Assembly (NCBI RefSeq): GCF_900102075.1
Contig: NZ_FNAV01000012.1
Span: 1-64,000 of the forward strand
Length of the DNA: 64,000 bases
Reading direction: 5' to 3'
Source: Salipiger thiooxidans
GTDB lineage: Bacteria > Pseudomonadota > Alphaproteobacteria > Rhodobacterales > Rhodobacteraceae
The position numbers were made by a program, and so were the translations under genes. Within the stretch, counting starts at the first letter, position 1, and every line of letters starts with the position of its first letter. The notes under the pieces are model-generated. The model had not been told where the DNA came from and ran no database searches. It saw only the letters and a program-made list of their open reading frames with translations. This document shows, one piece after another, positions 23,783 through 33,600 of the stretch.

Positions 23783-26700
23783 TCATTCCAGCTCGATGAG
23801 CAGGTCCTTGGCGTCGATCTGGCCGCCGGGGACGACGTGCACCGCCGTCACCGTGGCGTCGCGCTCGGCGTGCAGGCCGGTCTCCATCTTCATCGCCTCG
23901 ATGGTCAGAAGCAGGTCGCCGGTCTTGACCTTCTGCCCCACCGACACCGCGACCGAGGCCACGACGCCCGGCATCGGCGCCCCGATATGCGAGGGGTTGC
24001 CGGTCTCGGCCTTGGGCCGGGCGGCGGTGGTGGCCTTCGCCTTCCGGTCCGGCACGCGCACCGCGCGCGGCTGGCCGTTCAGCTCGAAGAACACCCGCAC
24101 CTCGCCATCGTCCTGGGTCTCGCCCACGGTGATCAGCCGGATCTCGAGCGTCTTGCCCGGATCGATCTCGGCGGTGATCTCGTCGCCGGGCGCCATGCCG
24201 TAGAAGTAGGTCAGCGTGGGCAGGGTGCGGACGGGGCCGTATTCCTCGTGCCGCGCCACGTAGTCGGTGAAGACCTTGGGGTACATGAGGTAGCCGTTGA
24301 AGTCCTCGTCGTCGAACTCGATGTCCTCGAACTTCGCCGCAAGCTCCGCCCGCAGCGCATCGAAATTCGCCGGGGGCAGGTGCTTGCCCGGGCGTTCGGT
24401 GTTGGGCTTCTCGGATTTCAGCACCTTCTTCACGATGCCCTTCGGGAAGCCCCCCGGCGGCTGGCCGAGGTTGCCCCGCATCATGTCGACCACCGAATCG
24501 GGGAAGCTGACCTCGGTCTTCGGATCCTCGACCTGCGCCCGGGTCAGCCCCTGGCTCACCATCATCAGCGCCATGTCGCCCACCACCTTGGACGAGGGCG
24601 TCACCTTCACGATGTCGCCGAACATCATGTTCACGTCGGCATAGGTCTTGGCGACCTCGTGCCAGCGCTCTTCCAGCCCCAGCGAGCGCGCCTGCGCCTT
24701 GAGGTTGGTGAACTGTCCGCCCGGCATCTCGTGCAGGTAGACCTCGGAGGCCGGCGCCTGCATGCCGCTTTCGAACGCCGCGTACTGGCCGCGCACCGCT
24801 TCCCAGTAGTTCGAGACCTCGCGGATCACGTCCACGTCGAGCCCGGTGTCGCGGTCGGTGTGGCGCAGCGCCTCGACGATGGAGCCCAGCGTCGGCTGCG
24901 AGGTGTTGCCCGAGAGCGCGTCCATGGCCGCGTCCACCGCGTCGACGCCCGCCTTCGAGGCCTCCATGATGGTGGCGATGGCAGCGCCGCTGGTGTCGTG
25001 GGTGTGGAAGTGGATCGGCAGGCCGACCTCTTCCTTCAGCGCCTTGATCAGCGCGCCGGCGGCGGAGGGCTTCAGCAGCCCCGCCATGTCCTTGAGTCCC
25101 AGCACGTGGGCGCCCGCGGCCTTCAGCTCCTTGCCCATGGCGACGTAGTACTTGAGGTCGTACTTGGCGCGCGCCGGGTCGAGGATGTCACCGGTGTAGC
25201 AGACTGTGCCCTCGCAGATCTTGCCGCTCTCGATCACCGCGTCCATGGCGACGCGCATGTTCTCGACCCAGTTCAGCGAGTCGAAGACGCGGAACACGTC
25301 GACGCCCGAGTCCGCCGCCTGCTTCACGAAGCTCTCGACCACGTTGTCGGGATAGTTGGTGTAGCCCACGCCGTTGGAGGCGCGCAGCAGCATCTGCGTC
25401 ATCACGTTGGGCATCTTGGCGCGGATGTCGCGCAGGCGCTGCCACGGGCATTCCTGCAGGAAACGGTAGGCCACGTCGAAGGTGGCGCCGCCCCAGCACT
25501 CGACCGAGAACAGGTTCGACAGGTTCGCCGCATAGGCCGGCGCCACCTTGATCATGTCGAGCGAGCGCATGCGGGTGGCCAGCAGCGACTGGTGACCGTC
25601 GCGCATGGTGGTGTCGGTGATCAGCAGCTGCGTCTGCTCGGACATCCAGTCGGCGACCGCCTGCGCGCCCTTCTCCTCGAGCAGGGTGCGGGTGCCCGGC
25701 GGTGGCGTCTCGGTGCGCGGGGCGGGGGGCTTGGCGGGCTTGAGATCGGCGGGCGGCTTGGGGCGCCCGGCGACCTCGGGGTGACCGTTCACCGTGATGT
25801 CGGCGATGTAGGTCAGCACCTTGGTGCCCCGGTCCCGGCGCTTCTTGAAGTCGAAGAGCTCGGGCGTCGTGTCGATGAACTTGGTGGTGTACTGGTTGTT
25901 GAGGAAGGTCGGGTGCTTCAGCAGGTTGATCACGAAGTCGATGTTCGTGCTCACGCCCCGGATGCGGAATTCGCGCAGCGCGCGGTCCATCCGGCGGATC
26001 GCCTGCTCGGGGGTCGGCGCCTTGGCGGTGACCTTCACCAGCAGCGAGTCGTAATAGCGGGTGATCACCCCGCCGGCGTAGGCGGTGCCGCCGTCGAGGC
26101 GGATGCCCATGCCGGTGGCCGAGCGGTAGGCGGTGAGCCGGCCGTAGTCGGGGATGAAGTTGTTGGTCGGATCCTCGGTGGTGATCCGGGTCTGCAGCGC
26201 GTGGCCGGTGAGCCGGATGTCGTATTGCGAGGCCTTGCCGGTGGCCTCGGCGAGGCTTTTGCCCTCGGCGATCATGATCTGGGCCTGCACGATGTCGATG
26301 CCGGTGACCTCTTCGGTCACGGTGTGCTCGACCTGCACGCGCGGGTTCACCTCGATGAAGTAGAACTTGCCCGTCTCCATATCCATCAGGAACTCGACGG
26401 TGCCGGCGCATTCGTAGTTCACGTGGGCACAGATCTTGCGGCCGAGCTCGCAGAGCTCCTCGCGCTGCGCTTCCGAGAGATACGGCGCGGGCGCGCGCTC
26501 GACGACCTTCTGGTTGCGGCGCTGCACCGAGCAGTCGCGCTCGTAGAGGTGGTAGATGTTGCCCTGCTTGTCGCCGAGGATCTGCACCTCGACGTGGCGG
26601 GCGCGGATGATCATCTTCTCGAGATAGCCCTCGCCGTTGCCGAAGGCCGCCTCGGCCTCGCGGCGGCCCTCGAGCACCTTCTCCTTGAGCTCCTTGGCGT

Positions 26701-27226
26701 TGTTGATCGGGCGCATGCCGCGCCCGCCGCCGCCCCAGGACGCCTTGAGCATCAGCGGGTAGCAGATCTCTTCGGCCTCCTTCGCGATGGCGTCGAAGTC
26801 GTCGCCCAGCACCTCGGTGGCGGGGATGACCGGGACGCCGGCGGCGACGGCCACCTTGCGGGCGCTGGCCTTGTCGCCGAGCGCACGCATGGTCTCGGCC
26901 CTGGGTCCGATGAAGGTGATCCCGGCAGCGTCGCAGGCATCCACGAACTCGGGGTTCTCGGAGAGCAGCCCGTAGCCCGGGTGGATGGCGTCGGCGCCCG
27001 ATTCCTTGGCCACGCGGATGATCTCGGGGATCGACAGGTAGGCCGCCACGGGGCCCAGCCCCTCGCCGATGCGATAGGCCTCGTCGGCCTTGAAGCGATG
27101 CAGCCCGAGCTTGTCCTCTTCGGCGAAGACGGCGACCGTCTTCTTCCCCATCTCGTTGGCCGCTCGCATGATGCGGATGGCAATCTCTCCGCGGTTCGCG
27201 ACCAGAATTTTCTGGAACTCGGGCAT
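23783..27226 (-). CDS. pyc: Pyruvate carboxylase
   Basis: 1147 residues from ATG 27226, set by GGAGGA upstream. It makes oxaloacetate from pyruvate and bicarbonate with ATP. Domains: biotin carboxylase (about 1-455; KILVANRGEIAIRI, Gly-rich ATP loop ASWGGGGRGM), carboxyltransferase (about 530-810; TTMRDGHQSLLATRMR, the metal-site FHTHD), an allosteric/linker region, and a biotin domain ending with EAMKMET (biotinyl Lys1113). Paired TTTGCA sites at 27307-27344, about 80 bases upstream, suggest control by the ScfR regulator encoded at 43488-44879. Repeat copy 2 lies at the 3' end. Confidence 0.97.
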   Translation of the reverse strand: MPEFQKILVANRGEIAIRIMRAANEMGKKTVAVFAEEDKLGLHRFKADEAYRIGEGLGPVAAYLSIPEIIRVAKESGADAIHPGYGLLSENPEFVDACDAAGITFIGPRAETMRALGDKASARKVAVAAGVPVIPATEVLGDDFDAIAKEAEEICYPLMLKASWGGGGRGMRPINNAKELKEKVLEGRREAEAAFGNGEGYLEKMIIRARHVEVQILGDKQGNIYHLYERDCSVQRRNQKVVERAPAPYLSEAQREELCELGRKICAHVNYECAGTVEFLMDMETGKFYFIEVNPRVQVEHTVTEEVTGIDIVQAQIMIAEGKSLAEATGKASQYDIRLTGHALQTRITTEDPTNNFIPDYGRLTAYRSATGMGIRLDGGTAYAGGVITRYYDSLLVKVTAKAPTPEQAIRRMDRALREFRIRGVSTNIDFVINLLKHPTFLNNQYTTKFIDTTPELFDFKKRRDRGTKVLTYIADITVNGHPEVAGRPKPPADLKPAKPPAPRTETPPPGTRTLLEEKGAQAVADWMSEQTQLLITDTTMRDGHQSLLATRMRSLDMIKVAPAYAANLSNLFSVECWGGATFDVAYRFLQECPWQRLRDIRAKMPNVMTQMLLRASNGVGYTNYPDNVVESFVKQAADSGVDVFRVFDSLNWVENMRVAMDAVIESGKICEGTVCYTGDILDPARAKYDLKYYVAMGKELKAAGAHVLGLKDMAGLLKPSAAGALIKALKEEVGLPIHFHTHDTSGAAIATIMEASKAGVDAVDAAMDALSGNTSQPTLGSIVEALRHTDRDTGLDVDVIREVSNYWEAVRGQYAAFESGMQAPASEVYLHEMPGGQFTNLKAQARSLGLEERWHEVAKTYADVNMMFGDIVKVTPSSKVVGDMALMMVSQGLTRAQVEDPKTEVSFPDSVVDMMRGNLGQPPGGFPKGIVKKVLKSEKPNTERPGKHLPPANFDALRAELAAKFEDIEFDDEDFNGYLMYPKVFTDYVARHEEYGPVRTLPTLTYFYGMAPGDEITAEIDPGKTLEIRLITVGETQDDGEVRVFFELNGQPRAVRVPDRKAKATTAARPKAETGNPSHIGAPMPGVVASVAVSVGQKVKTGDLLLTIEAMKMETGLHAERDATVTAVHVVPGGQIDAKDLLIELE

Positions 27227-27306
27227 CGCTGGTATTCCTCCTTCAACGGCCTCTCTCCGACCGTGGCGGAGAGTGAACGCGATGCCGCGATGCAGCGCAA
27301 GATGGC

Positions 27307-27344
27307 TTTGCAAAGTTAGCGAATTTAGCCGAACGCTTTGCAGA
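27307..27344. promoter_or_regulatory. Candidate ScfR/PccR operator upstream of pyc
   Basis: TTTGCAAA at 27307-27314 and TTTGCAGA at 27337-27344, starts 30 bases apart, with related words TTAGCGAA and TTAGCCGAA between them. The same half-site pair and spacing occur upstream of the ScfR gene, and with 32 bases upstream of pccB. Confidence 0.6.
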
Positions 27345-27947
27345 ATCGCGGTTCGGAAGGAGGCAGCGCCCCCGCGGAGGGCGCGGGGACGCTGCGGTTT
27401 CACCGGGGCCCGCCGCATCGTCGGGGGAGGAGGCAACGACGCCGCCCGCGGTGCCCGGCGCCAAAGGTTCGCCGGGGATGAAAAAGGTCCGGGGCCGCCC
27501 GCATGGAACGCCGTTGACCGGAGGTCCCGGACCGGGTGTCGTCACCCGACCTGCCGTTGACGGCCTAGCGCGCTCCGTCGGCCGGCGCAGGGCGCGCAGA
27601 CAGGAAAATCTCGTCCTGCAGCCTCGTCCTGAAGGTCGCGATGATCTCAATCATCCACGTGTGATCGCAAACCCGGTCGCACCTTCGGGAGGGGCGTGAG
27701 TGGGCGCACCCGCAGTCGTTTCCTTGCGTGCGGCGGCCGGGGCCGTGACCGACCATGCCGCCGCACTTGAAAAGGTATTTTTCGGGGAGCACGAGGCGCC
27801 TTCCGATAATGATAACAGGGTACCACGGACACACGCCTCGGTTGCGTTAATAATACGTGAACTGAATTTCACCCGCGGCGGTCAATTTTACGAACAAATG
27901 CGGAACGCACCTTTTGTCGCCGCCGCGCATGCGCTAGATTTCCCGGC
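27345..27947. other. Intergenic region between pyc and the helicase gene
   Basis: About 600 bases. A hairpin (GGTCCGGGGCC 27486-27496 with GGTCCCGGACC 27523-27533) is followed on the minus strand by five T (27485-27481) and looks like a minus-strand terminator with no accepted gene before it. An AT-rich segment at 27790-27895 probably holds promoters. A GTG-started frame at 27700-27951 is treated separately. Confidence 0.4.
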
Positions 27948-27951
27948 ATGA
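27700..27951 (+). CDS. Possible small protein overlapping the helicase start
   Basis: An 83-codon frame from GTG 27700 with GGGAGGGG 5 bases upstream, ending in a TGA that overlaps the helicase ATG (ATGA). It contains SDNDNRVPRTH and no membrane span. The family is not recognised, and the AT-rich end looks partly like promoter DNA, so it may be a chance frame. Confidence 0.25.
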   Translation: MGAPAVVSLRAAAGAVTDHAAALEKVFFGEHEAPSDNDNRVPRTHASVALIIRELNFTRGGQFYEQMRNAPFVAAAHALDFPA

Positions 27952-30395
27952 GCAGTTTCGATGACATGGACGCCTTCGAAGGCGCCTCGCTGTCGGCGCG
28001 CGCCATGGCGGCGCGCCCCGCGCCTTATCTTGACGACCTGAACCCGGCGCAGCGCGAGGCGGTCGAACGGCTCGACGGGCCGGTGCTGATGCTCGCGGGG
28101 GCGGGGACCGGCAAGACCAAGGCGCTGACCAGCCGCATCGTGCACCTGCTGGTGAGCGGCAAGGCGCGCCCGAACGAGATCCTGTCGGTGACCTTCACCA
28201 ACAAGGCCGCGCGCGAGATGAAGGAGCGGGTGGGCCGCCTGCTCGGGCAGCAGATCGAGGGCATGCCGTGGCTCGGCACCTTCCACTCGATCTGCGTCAA
28301 GCTGCTGCGCCGCCATGCCGAGCTGGTGGGGCTGAAGTCGAACTTCACCATCCTCGACACCGACGACCAGATCCGGCTGCTGAAACAGCTCATCGCCGCC
28401 AACAACATCGACGAGAAGCGCTGGCCTGCCCGCCAGCTCTCGGGGCTGATCGACCACTGGAAGAACCGGGCCTGGGTTCCGACCAAGGTGCCCGCCTCCG
28501 AGGCCTCGGCGTTCAACAACCGCGGCACCGAGCTTTACGAGCAGTACCAGACCCGCCTGCGCGAGCTGAACGCCTGCGATTTCGGTGACCTGCTGCTGCA
28601 CATGGTGACGATCTTCCAGACCCACCAGGACGTGCTCGAACAGTACCAGCGCTGGTTCCGCTACATCCTCGTGGACGAGTACCAGGACACCAACGTCGCC
28701 CAGTACCTGTGGCTGCGGCTGCTGGCGGGGGCGCACAAGAACATCTGCTGCGTCGGCGACGACGACCAGTCGATCTACGGCTGGCGCGGCGCCGAGGTCG
28801 GCAACATCCTGCGCTTCGAAAAGGATTTCCCCGGCGCCCACGTGGTGCGGCTGGAACAGAACTACCGCTCGACCGCGCATATCCTCGCCGCCGCCTCCGG
28901 CGTGATCCGCGGCAACGAGGGGCGGCTCGGCAAGGAGCTCTGGACGGCGGCCGATGGCGGCGAGAAGGTCCGTCTGATCGGCCACTGGGACGGCGAGGAA
29001 GAGGCGCGCTGGATCGGCGAGGAGATCGAGGCGCTGCAGAAGGGCACGCGCGGCATCCGGCCGCATTCGCTCGACGACATGGCGATCCTCGTCCGGGCCT
29101 CGCACCAGATGCGCGCCTTCGAGGACCGCTTCCTGACCATCGGGCTGCCCTACCGGGTGATCGGCGGGCCGCGCTTCTACGAACGGCTCGAGATCCGCGA
29201 TGCCATGGCCTATTTCCGGCTGGTGGTCTCGCCCGACGACGACCTTGCCTTCGAGCGCATCGTCAATACCCCCAAGCGCGGGCTCGGCGACAAGGCCCAG
29301 CAGGTGATCCAGCACACCGCCCGCGAATTCGGCGTGAGCCTCATCGAGGGCGCCCGCATCGCGGTCGAGGAAGAGCGCATCAAGGGCAAGGGCGGGGGCC
29401 AGCTGCGGCTCCTGTGCGAGAACCTCGCGCGCTGGCGCGAGACCATGCTCGGGCCGGTGCTGCGCCCGGGCGAGATCGACGGCGACGATCCGACCGACGT
29501 GATCGACGACGAGCCCGCCTTCGTGGTCGGCGGCACCCGGCGCGGCCGCCCGCGGGTGACCCACATGGAGCTTGCCGAGATGATCCTCGACGAAAGCGGC
29601 TACACCGCCATGTGGCAGGCCGACAAGACGCCCGAGGCGCCGGGGCGGCTCGAGAACCTCAAGGAACTCGTGAAGGCGCTCGAGCAGTTCGAGAACCTGC
29701 AGGGGTTTCTCGAGCACGTCGCGCTGATCATGGACAACGAGAGCGAGGAGGCCGGCGCCAAGGTCTCGATCATGACCCTGCACGCGGCCAAGGGGCTCGA
29801 GTTTCCCGCCGTGTTCCTGCCCGGCTGGGAGGACGGCCTGTTCCCCTCGCAGCGCAGCATGGACGAGAGCGGGGTGAAGGGGCTCGAGGAAGAGCGGCGC
29901 CTCGCCTACGTGGGGATCACCCGGGCCGAAGAGCTTTGCACAATTTCCTTTGCCGGCAACCGGCGGGTGTTCGGTCAGTGGCAGTCGGCGCTGCCCTCGC
30001 GCTTCATCGACGAACTGCCCGAGGAACATGTCGAGGTGCTGACGCCGCCGGGTCTCTACGGCGGCGGCTACGGTGCCGCGGCGGCCTATGGCACCGGCTC
30101 GGGGCTCGAGACCCGCGCCGCCGAGGCCAATGTCTACAACTCTCCGGGCTGGAAGCGCCTGCAGGAGCGTTCGACCCAGCGCCCGGTGAGCCAGCCGCGC
30201 GAGAGCCGCAACACCATCATCGACCTGCAGGCGGTCTCGGCCTTCGAGATGGGCCAGCGGGTGTTCCACCAGAAGTTCGGCTACGGCGAGATCATCGGCA
30301 TCGAGGGCGACAAGCTCGAGATCGCCTTCGAGAAGGCCGGCACCAAGAAGGTGGTGGCCCGGTTCGTGCACGCCGAGACCGACGTCCCGTTCTGA
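27948..30395 (+). CDS. pcrA: UvrD/PcrA-type DNA helicase
   Basis: 815 residues of the superfamily 1A 3'-5' helicases used in excision repair and in removing recombination proteins. Walker A AGAGTGKT (50-57), ILVDEYQDTN (motif II), QSIYGWRGAE (motif III), VRLEQNYRS (motif IV), VSIMTLHAAKGLEF (motif V) and EERRLAYVGITRAEE (motif VI) are all visible. The C-terminus FHQKFGYGEIIGIEGDKL is the Tudor-like end of PcrA/UvrD that touches RNA polymerase. The symbol could equally be uvrD. Confidence 0.93.
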   Translation: MSSFDDMDAFEGASLSARAMAARPAPYLDDLNPAQREAVERLDGPVLMLAGAGTGKTKALTSRIVHLLVSGKARPNEILSVTFTNKAAREMKERVGRLLGQQIEGMPWLGTFHSICVKLLRRHAELVGLKSNFTILDTDDQIRLLKQLIAANNIDEKRWPARQLSGLIDHWKNRAWVPTKVPASEASAFNNRGTELYEQYQTRLRELNACDFGDLLLHMVTIFQTHQDVLEQYQRWFRYILVDEYQDTNVAQYLWLRLLAGAHKNICCVGDDDQSIYGWRGAEVGNILRFEKDFPGAHVVRLEQNYRSTAHILAAASGVIRGNEGRLGKELWTAADGGEKVRLIGHWDGEEEARWIGEEIEALQKGTRGIRPHSLDDMAILVRASHQMRAFEDRFLTIGLPYRVIGGPRFYERLEIRDAMAYFRLVVSPDDDLAFERIVNTPKRGLGDKAQQVIQHTAREFGVSLIEGARIAVEEERIKGKGGGQLRLLCENLARWRETMLGPVLRPGEIDGDDPTDVIDDEPAFVVGGTRRGRPRVTHMELAEMILDESGYTAMWQADKTPEAPGRLENLKELVKALEQFENLQGFLEHVALIMDNESEEAGAKVSIMTLHAAKGLEFPAVFLPGWEDGLFPSQRSMDESGVKGLEEERRLAYVGITRAEELCTISFAGNRRVFGQWQSALPSRFIDELPEEHVEVLTPPGLYGGGYGAAAAYGTGSGLETRAAEANVYNSPGWKRLQERSTQRPVSQPRESRNTIIDLQAVSAFEMGQRVFHQKFGYGEIIGIEGDKLEIAFEKAGTKKVVARFVHAETDVPF

Positions 30396-30597
30396 GGTGG
30401 GGGGCCGCGGCCGGGGCGCAGGCTGTGGTTTCCGCGGATTGGTGGGGCGTTGGGCTGGTTCGGGCGCTTGGTGCGTCTGCCTGAGCGGTCAGGCGAGGTT
30501 TCCTGATGTTATCGGCCACGGGGACTGGCCGCGCCCGTGTGGTGGCCCTGTGCGGTGGTGAGGGGGGCGCCCTGTTCTCCGATCTCGCGCGGGCGGG

Positions 30598-30648
30598 GGC
30601 GTCGGGACGCCTCCGGCGGGAGTTTATCTGGCAAGATGAAGGGACGGG
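30598..30648 (+). repeat. Dispersed hairpin-core repeat, copy 3
   Basis: Hairpin GGCGTC-GG-GACGCC (30598-30611), a few bases, then the core GGAGTTTATCTGGCAAGATG and AAGGGACGGG (30619-30648). It lies downstream of the helicase gene in the same direction. The rest of the gap (30396-30597) holds nothing recognisable. Confidence 0.8.
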
Positions 30649-30669
30649 ACGTCCCGAGGGATGGGCCGG

Positions 30670-33600
30670 TCAGCCGTTCGGCATCCGCAGCACCACGTTC
30701 CGGCCGTTCTTGTTGAGCTGGAGTTCCGTATCGCCGATGGCCGCGACGCGGCCGCCGTCCAGACGGTCGCCCACCTTCACGTTCTGCAGCCGCCCGTTCG
30801 ACAGCCGCACCAGCGCGCGGCGGCTCGAGGGGGTGCCGAAGACGCCGATCAAGTTGATCTGGCGCAGGTTGATCTGGTTCTTGACCGTGGCGGCGCCCGC
30901 GACGCTGCTGTTCTGCGGGATCCGCGGCGCGGCGGGCTGGGCGCGCACTGTGGCGGCAGAAGCGGTCCGCACCGGCTCGGATTCGGTGCGCTTGACGATG
31001 GTGTCGATGTCGCGCGGCCGGTTCTTCGGCTGGATCGAGCTTGCCACCGCGAGCCGTGTGCCGACCGGCACTTCGGCGACGATCTCGTCTGCCTCGGCTT
31101 CGGGTTCTGCTTCCGGTTCTGGCGGGGTATCGACGGTGGCGGCGACCTGCTGGGCGATGGCCTCTGCCATCGCCGCCTCGGCCTGCTGCTGGGCCGCTTC
31201 GCTGATCGCAGCCGGGCGTTCGATCGGGCGCTTTCCGGCCAGTTCCGCAAACGAGTTGCCGCCCAGCGTGGCGCGCTCGGCCTGTTCGACGAGATCGCCG
31301 GGACGGGGCTGCGGGCGGCTCTGGGCGAGCGGGTTCCCTGGCTCGGCGCTTGCGGTGTCGGTGGACGCGGCGTCACTCGTGGCCGCGCCGGTCTCTTCGC
31401 TGCCGGTCTCTTCGCCGCCGGACGCGGGAGCCTCGGGCCGCGCTGTGGGGGCGATGGGGGCGGCTTCGTCTGCCGGCCCGGCGGGGCTGCGCTGCGGCGG
31501 GATCTGCGGCGGCGGGCCGGTGAAGACCCGGATACCGTCGGGCGAGATCGCGCCCTCGGGGGTGGCACGCACCAGCCCGTTCTCGTCGAGGTCGAAGCGC
31601 ACGTCCGGTCCAGGCGGCAGGCGCACCGGCTCGAGCGCCACGTCGTCGTTCAGGGTGCCCGCGGGCGGCAGCGCCACCGCGTCGTACTGGCCGACCTTGG
31701 GATCGACCGAGGCGATGTAGAGGTCGTCGACGGAATCGGTCTGCGGGTGGTGCGGCGCGGAGGGCGCGCGCTCCCAGATGCCGGTGGCGGCGTAGCGCGC
31801 GGCGGCCTCGTCGGCGCTCGGGCTCTGGCCAGTGGGTTCGGCGGGGAGCGGCTGGGTCGGGACCGGGGCGGCGTCCCCGTCGGGCGGCAGCAGAGCCGCG
31901 ACGTCCATCCCTTCGTCGGCCAGGGTTTCGGCGGCATCGGCGGCGGCTTCCGGCTCGTCGGCGATGGCGACGCCGTCGCCGAGCGCCGCGTCATCGGGCG
32001 CCTCGGAGGTGGCGATCGCCGCGGCGGCGGGCTCGTCGGGACGGAAGAAGCGCGAGATGCCGTCCTCGAGGAAGACCGAGGCCCAGGCGGCGACGGCGGC
32101 GAGGAAGAGCAGCAGCACCACGGTCAGCATCAGCCCGAGGAAGCGCGGCTTGCCGCCGATCTGCTCGTCGCGGCGGGCGCCGAACACCGTCATGCGGCGG
32201 CGTTCCTCGTCCGGGTCGATGGCCGCGGTGCCGGCCGCGGAGGCGGTGACGGGGGGGCCGGGATCCTCGTTGCGCGAGCGGCGCAGGGCGGCGACGCGCA
32301 GGCCGTCACGGGGCTCTGCCGCGGTCTCGGGCGCGGGCTGGGGGACTGGCGGCGGTGCGGGCTGGGGCCGGGGGGCGCTGGCGGCGGCGGCCTTGGCGCC
32401 GTTGCGTGCACGCTTCGGGGCTGCGGGTTTCTTGCGCGGGGCGGGCGTGGGATCGGCGGCGGGCTCCGGCGGCGGCGACGGGCGCAGCTTCGGAGCGGGG
32501 GCACCGGCGGGCGCGGCGGCCTGCGGCACCGGGGCGGCGGGCGCCTCGGGGATGTCGCGGGTGGCGCGCATGGTGCTGAAGCTGGGCGCCGGGTCGGGGC
32601 GCGCACCGGCGGGGTCGGCGACGCGCGGCGCGGCGCCGGTGGCGGCGGCCGAGACGAGCGGTCGGGTGAGGGCCGTCTCGCCCGGCTCGGCAGGGGTGGT
32701 ATCGGCGCGGGCGTTGCCGCCGGGGCCGAAGACGCCCTGTGCGAAGCGCACCCGCTGGTCCGGATCGGGCAGCGGCGCGGGTTCGGCGGCGTCCCCCGGA
32801 AGGGCCGGCTCCGGTGCGTTGTCCCTGGGCGACGACGGTGCGGCATCCTGCTTGTGGGGTGCGGCGGGCGGTGTTGGGGCCGCTGCGGCGCGTTCCGTCG
32901 GGAGGCTCTCGGGGGCCGGGGTGTCGGTCTCCGCGGCGTTTTCCGTGGGCGGGGTTGCGGGGGTGGTCGCGGGTGTTCGGGTGGCCCGTTCCGTCGGCGC
33001 GGTTTCGGAAACCGGGGCGGGACGCTCGGCGCTGGGGTCCGTCGGGACAGTTTCCGGCGCGGGCGTCTCCGCTGCGGCGTCCGGCGTGGGCGCAAGCTTG
33101 GCGGGGGCCGCAGACACCTCGGGGACGGCCTCGGCCTCGGGCCGGGCGGGCGCAACCGGCGCCGCGTCGCGCGGGGCCGTCTGGGCACCGCGGCGCCACG
33201 GCAGCACGGGGGCTGCGGCGACGATGCGCACCGGCTGCGGCAGGCGGTCGGGGGGGACGCCGGTCCAGCCGGGGGCGGCGCCGAAGAAGGGCGCGCCGGT
33301 GAAGGCGCCGTCGGGGGCCATCGCGGTGAAGCCCACCGGCACGAAACCGTGGGCGCTCACGAAGCCCGCCGCCTCTTCCAGCGTCTCGCGCGCCACGGCG
33401 GCGGCGAAGAGCCGCTCTCCGTCCGTGGACCAGTCGCAGACCAGCTCGTCCACCGCGTAGGGGGTCGCGCCGTCGAGGGCGGCCTGAACCGCCGCCTCCT
33501 GCTGGGCCGGATCGCCCGGCGCGGCGAGGTCGAGATAGCGGATCTGCTCGTTCGGCAGGATCAGCAGCACCTGCGCCCCTTCGGGCGAGAGCTGTTCTGC

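Noticed and set aside
23510-27319. Very long open frame on the plus strand, opposite pyruvate carboxylase
   Set aside because: It mirrors the codon pattern of the true gene; the minus strand has all domains, a ribosome site and the biotin motif. In high-GC DNA such antisense frames are common. The same applies to 30661-33897 (+), 49967-52996 (-), 54302-57175 (-) and 7148-9361 (+).
27565-27834. 89-codon minus-strand frame in the pyc-helicase gap
   Set aside because: The frame has no ribosome site and is not recognisable; only the hairpin downstream of it is noted as an open question.
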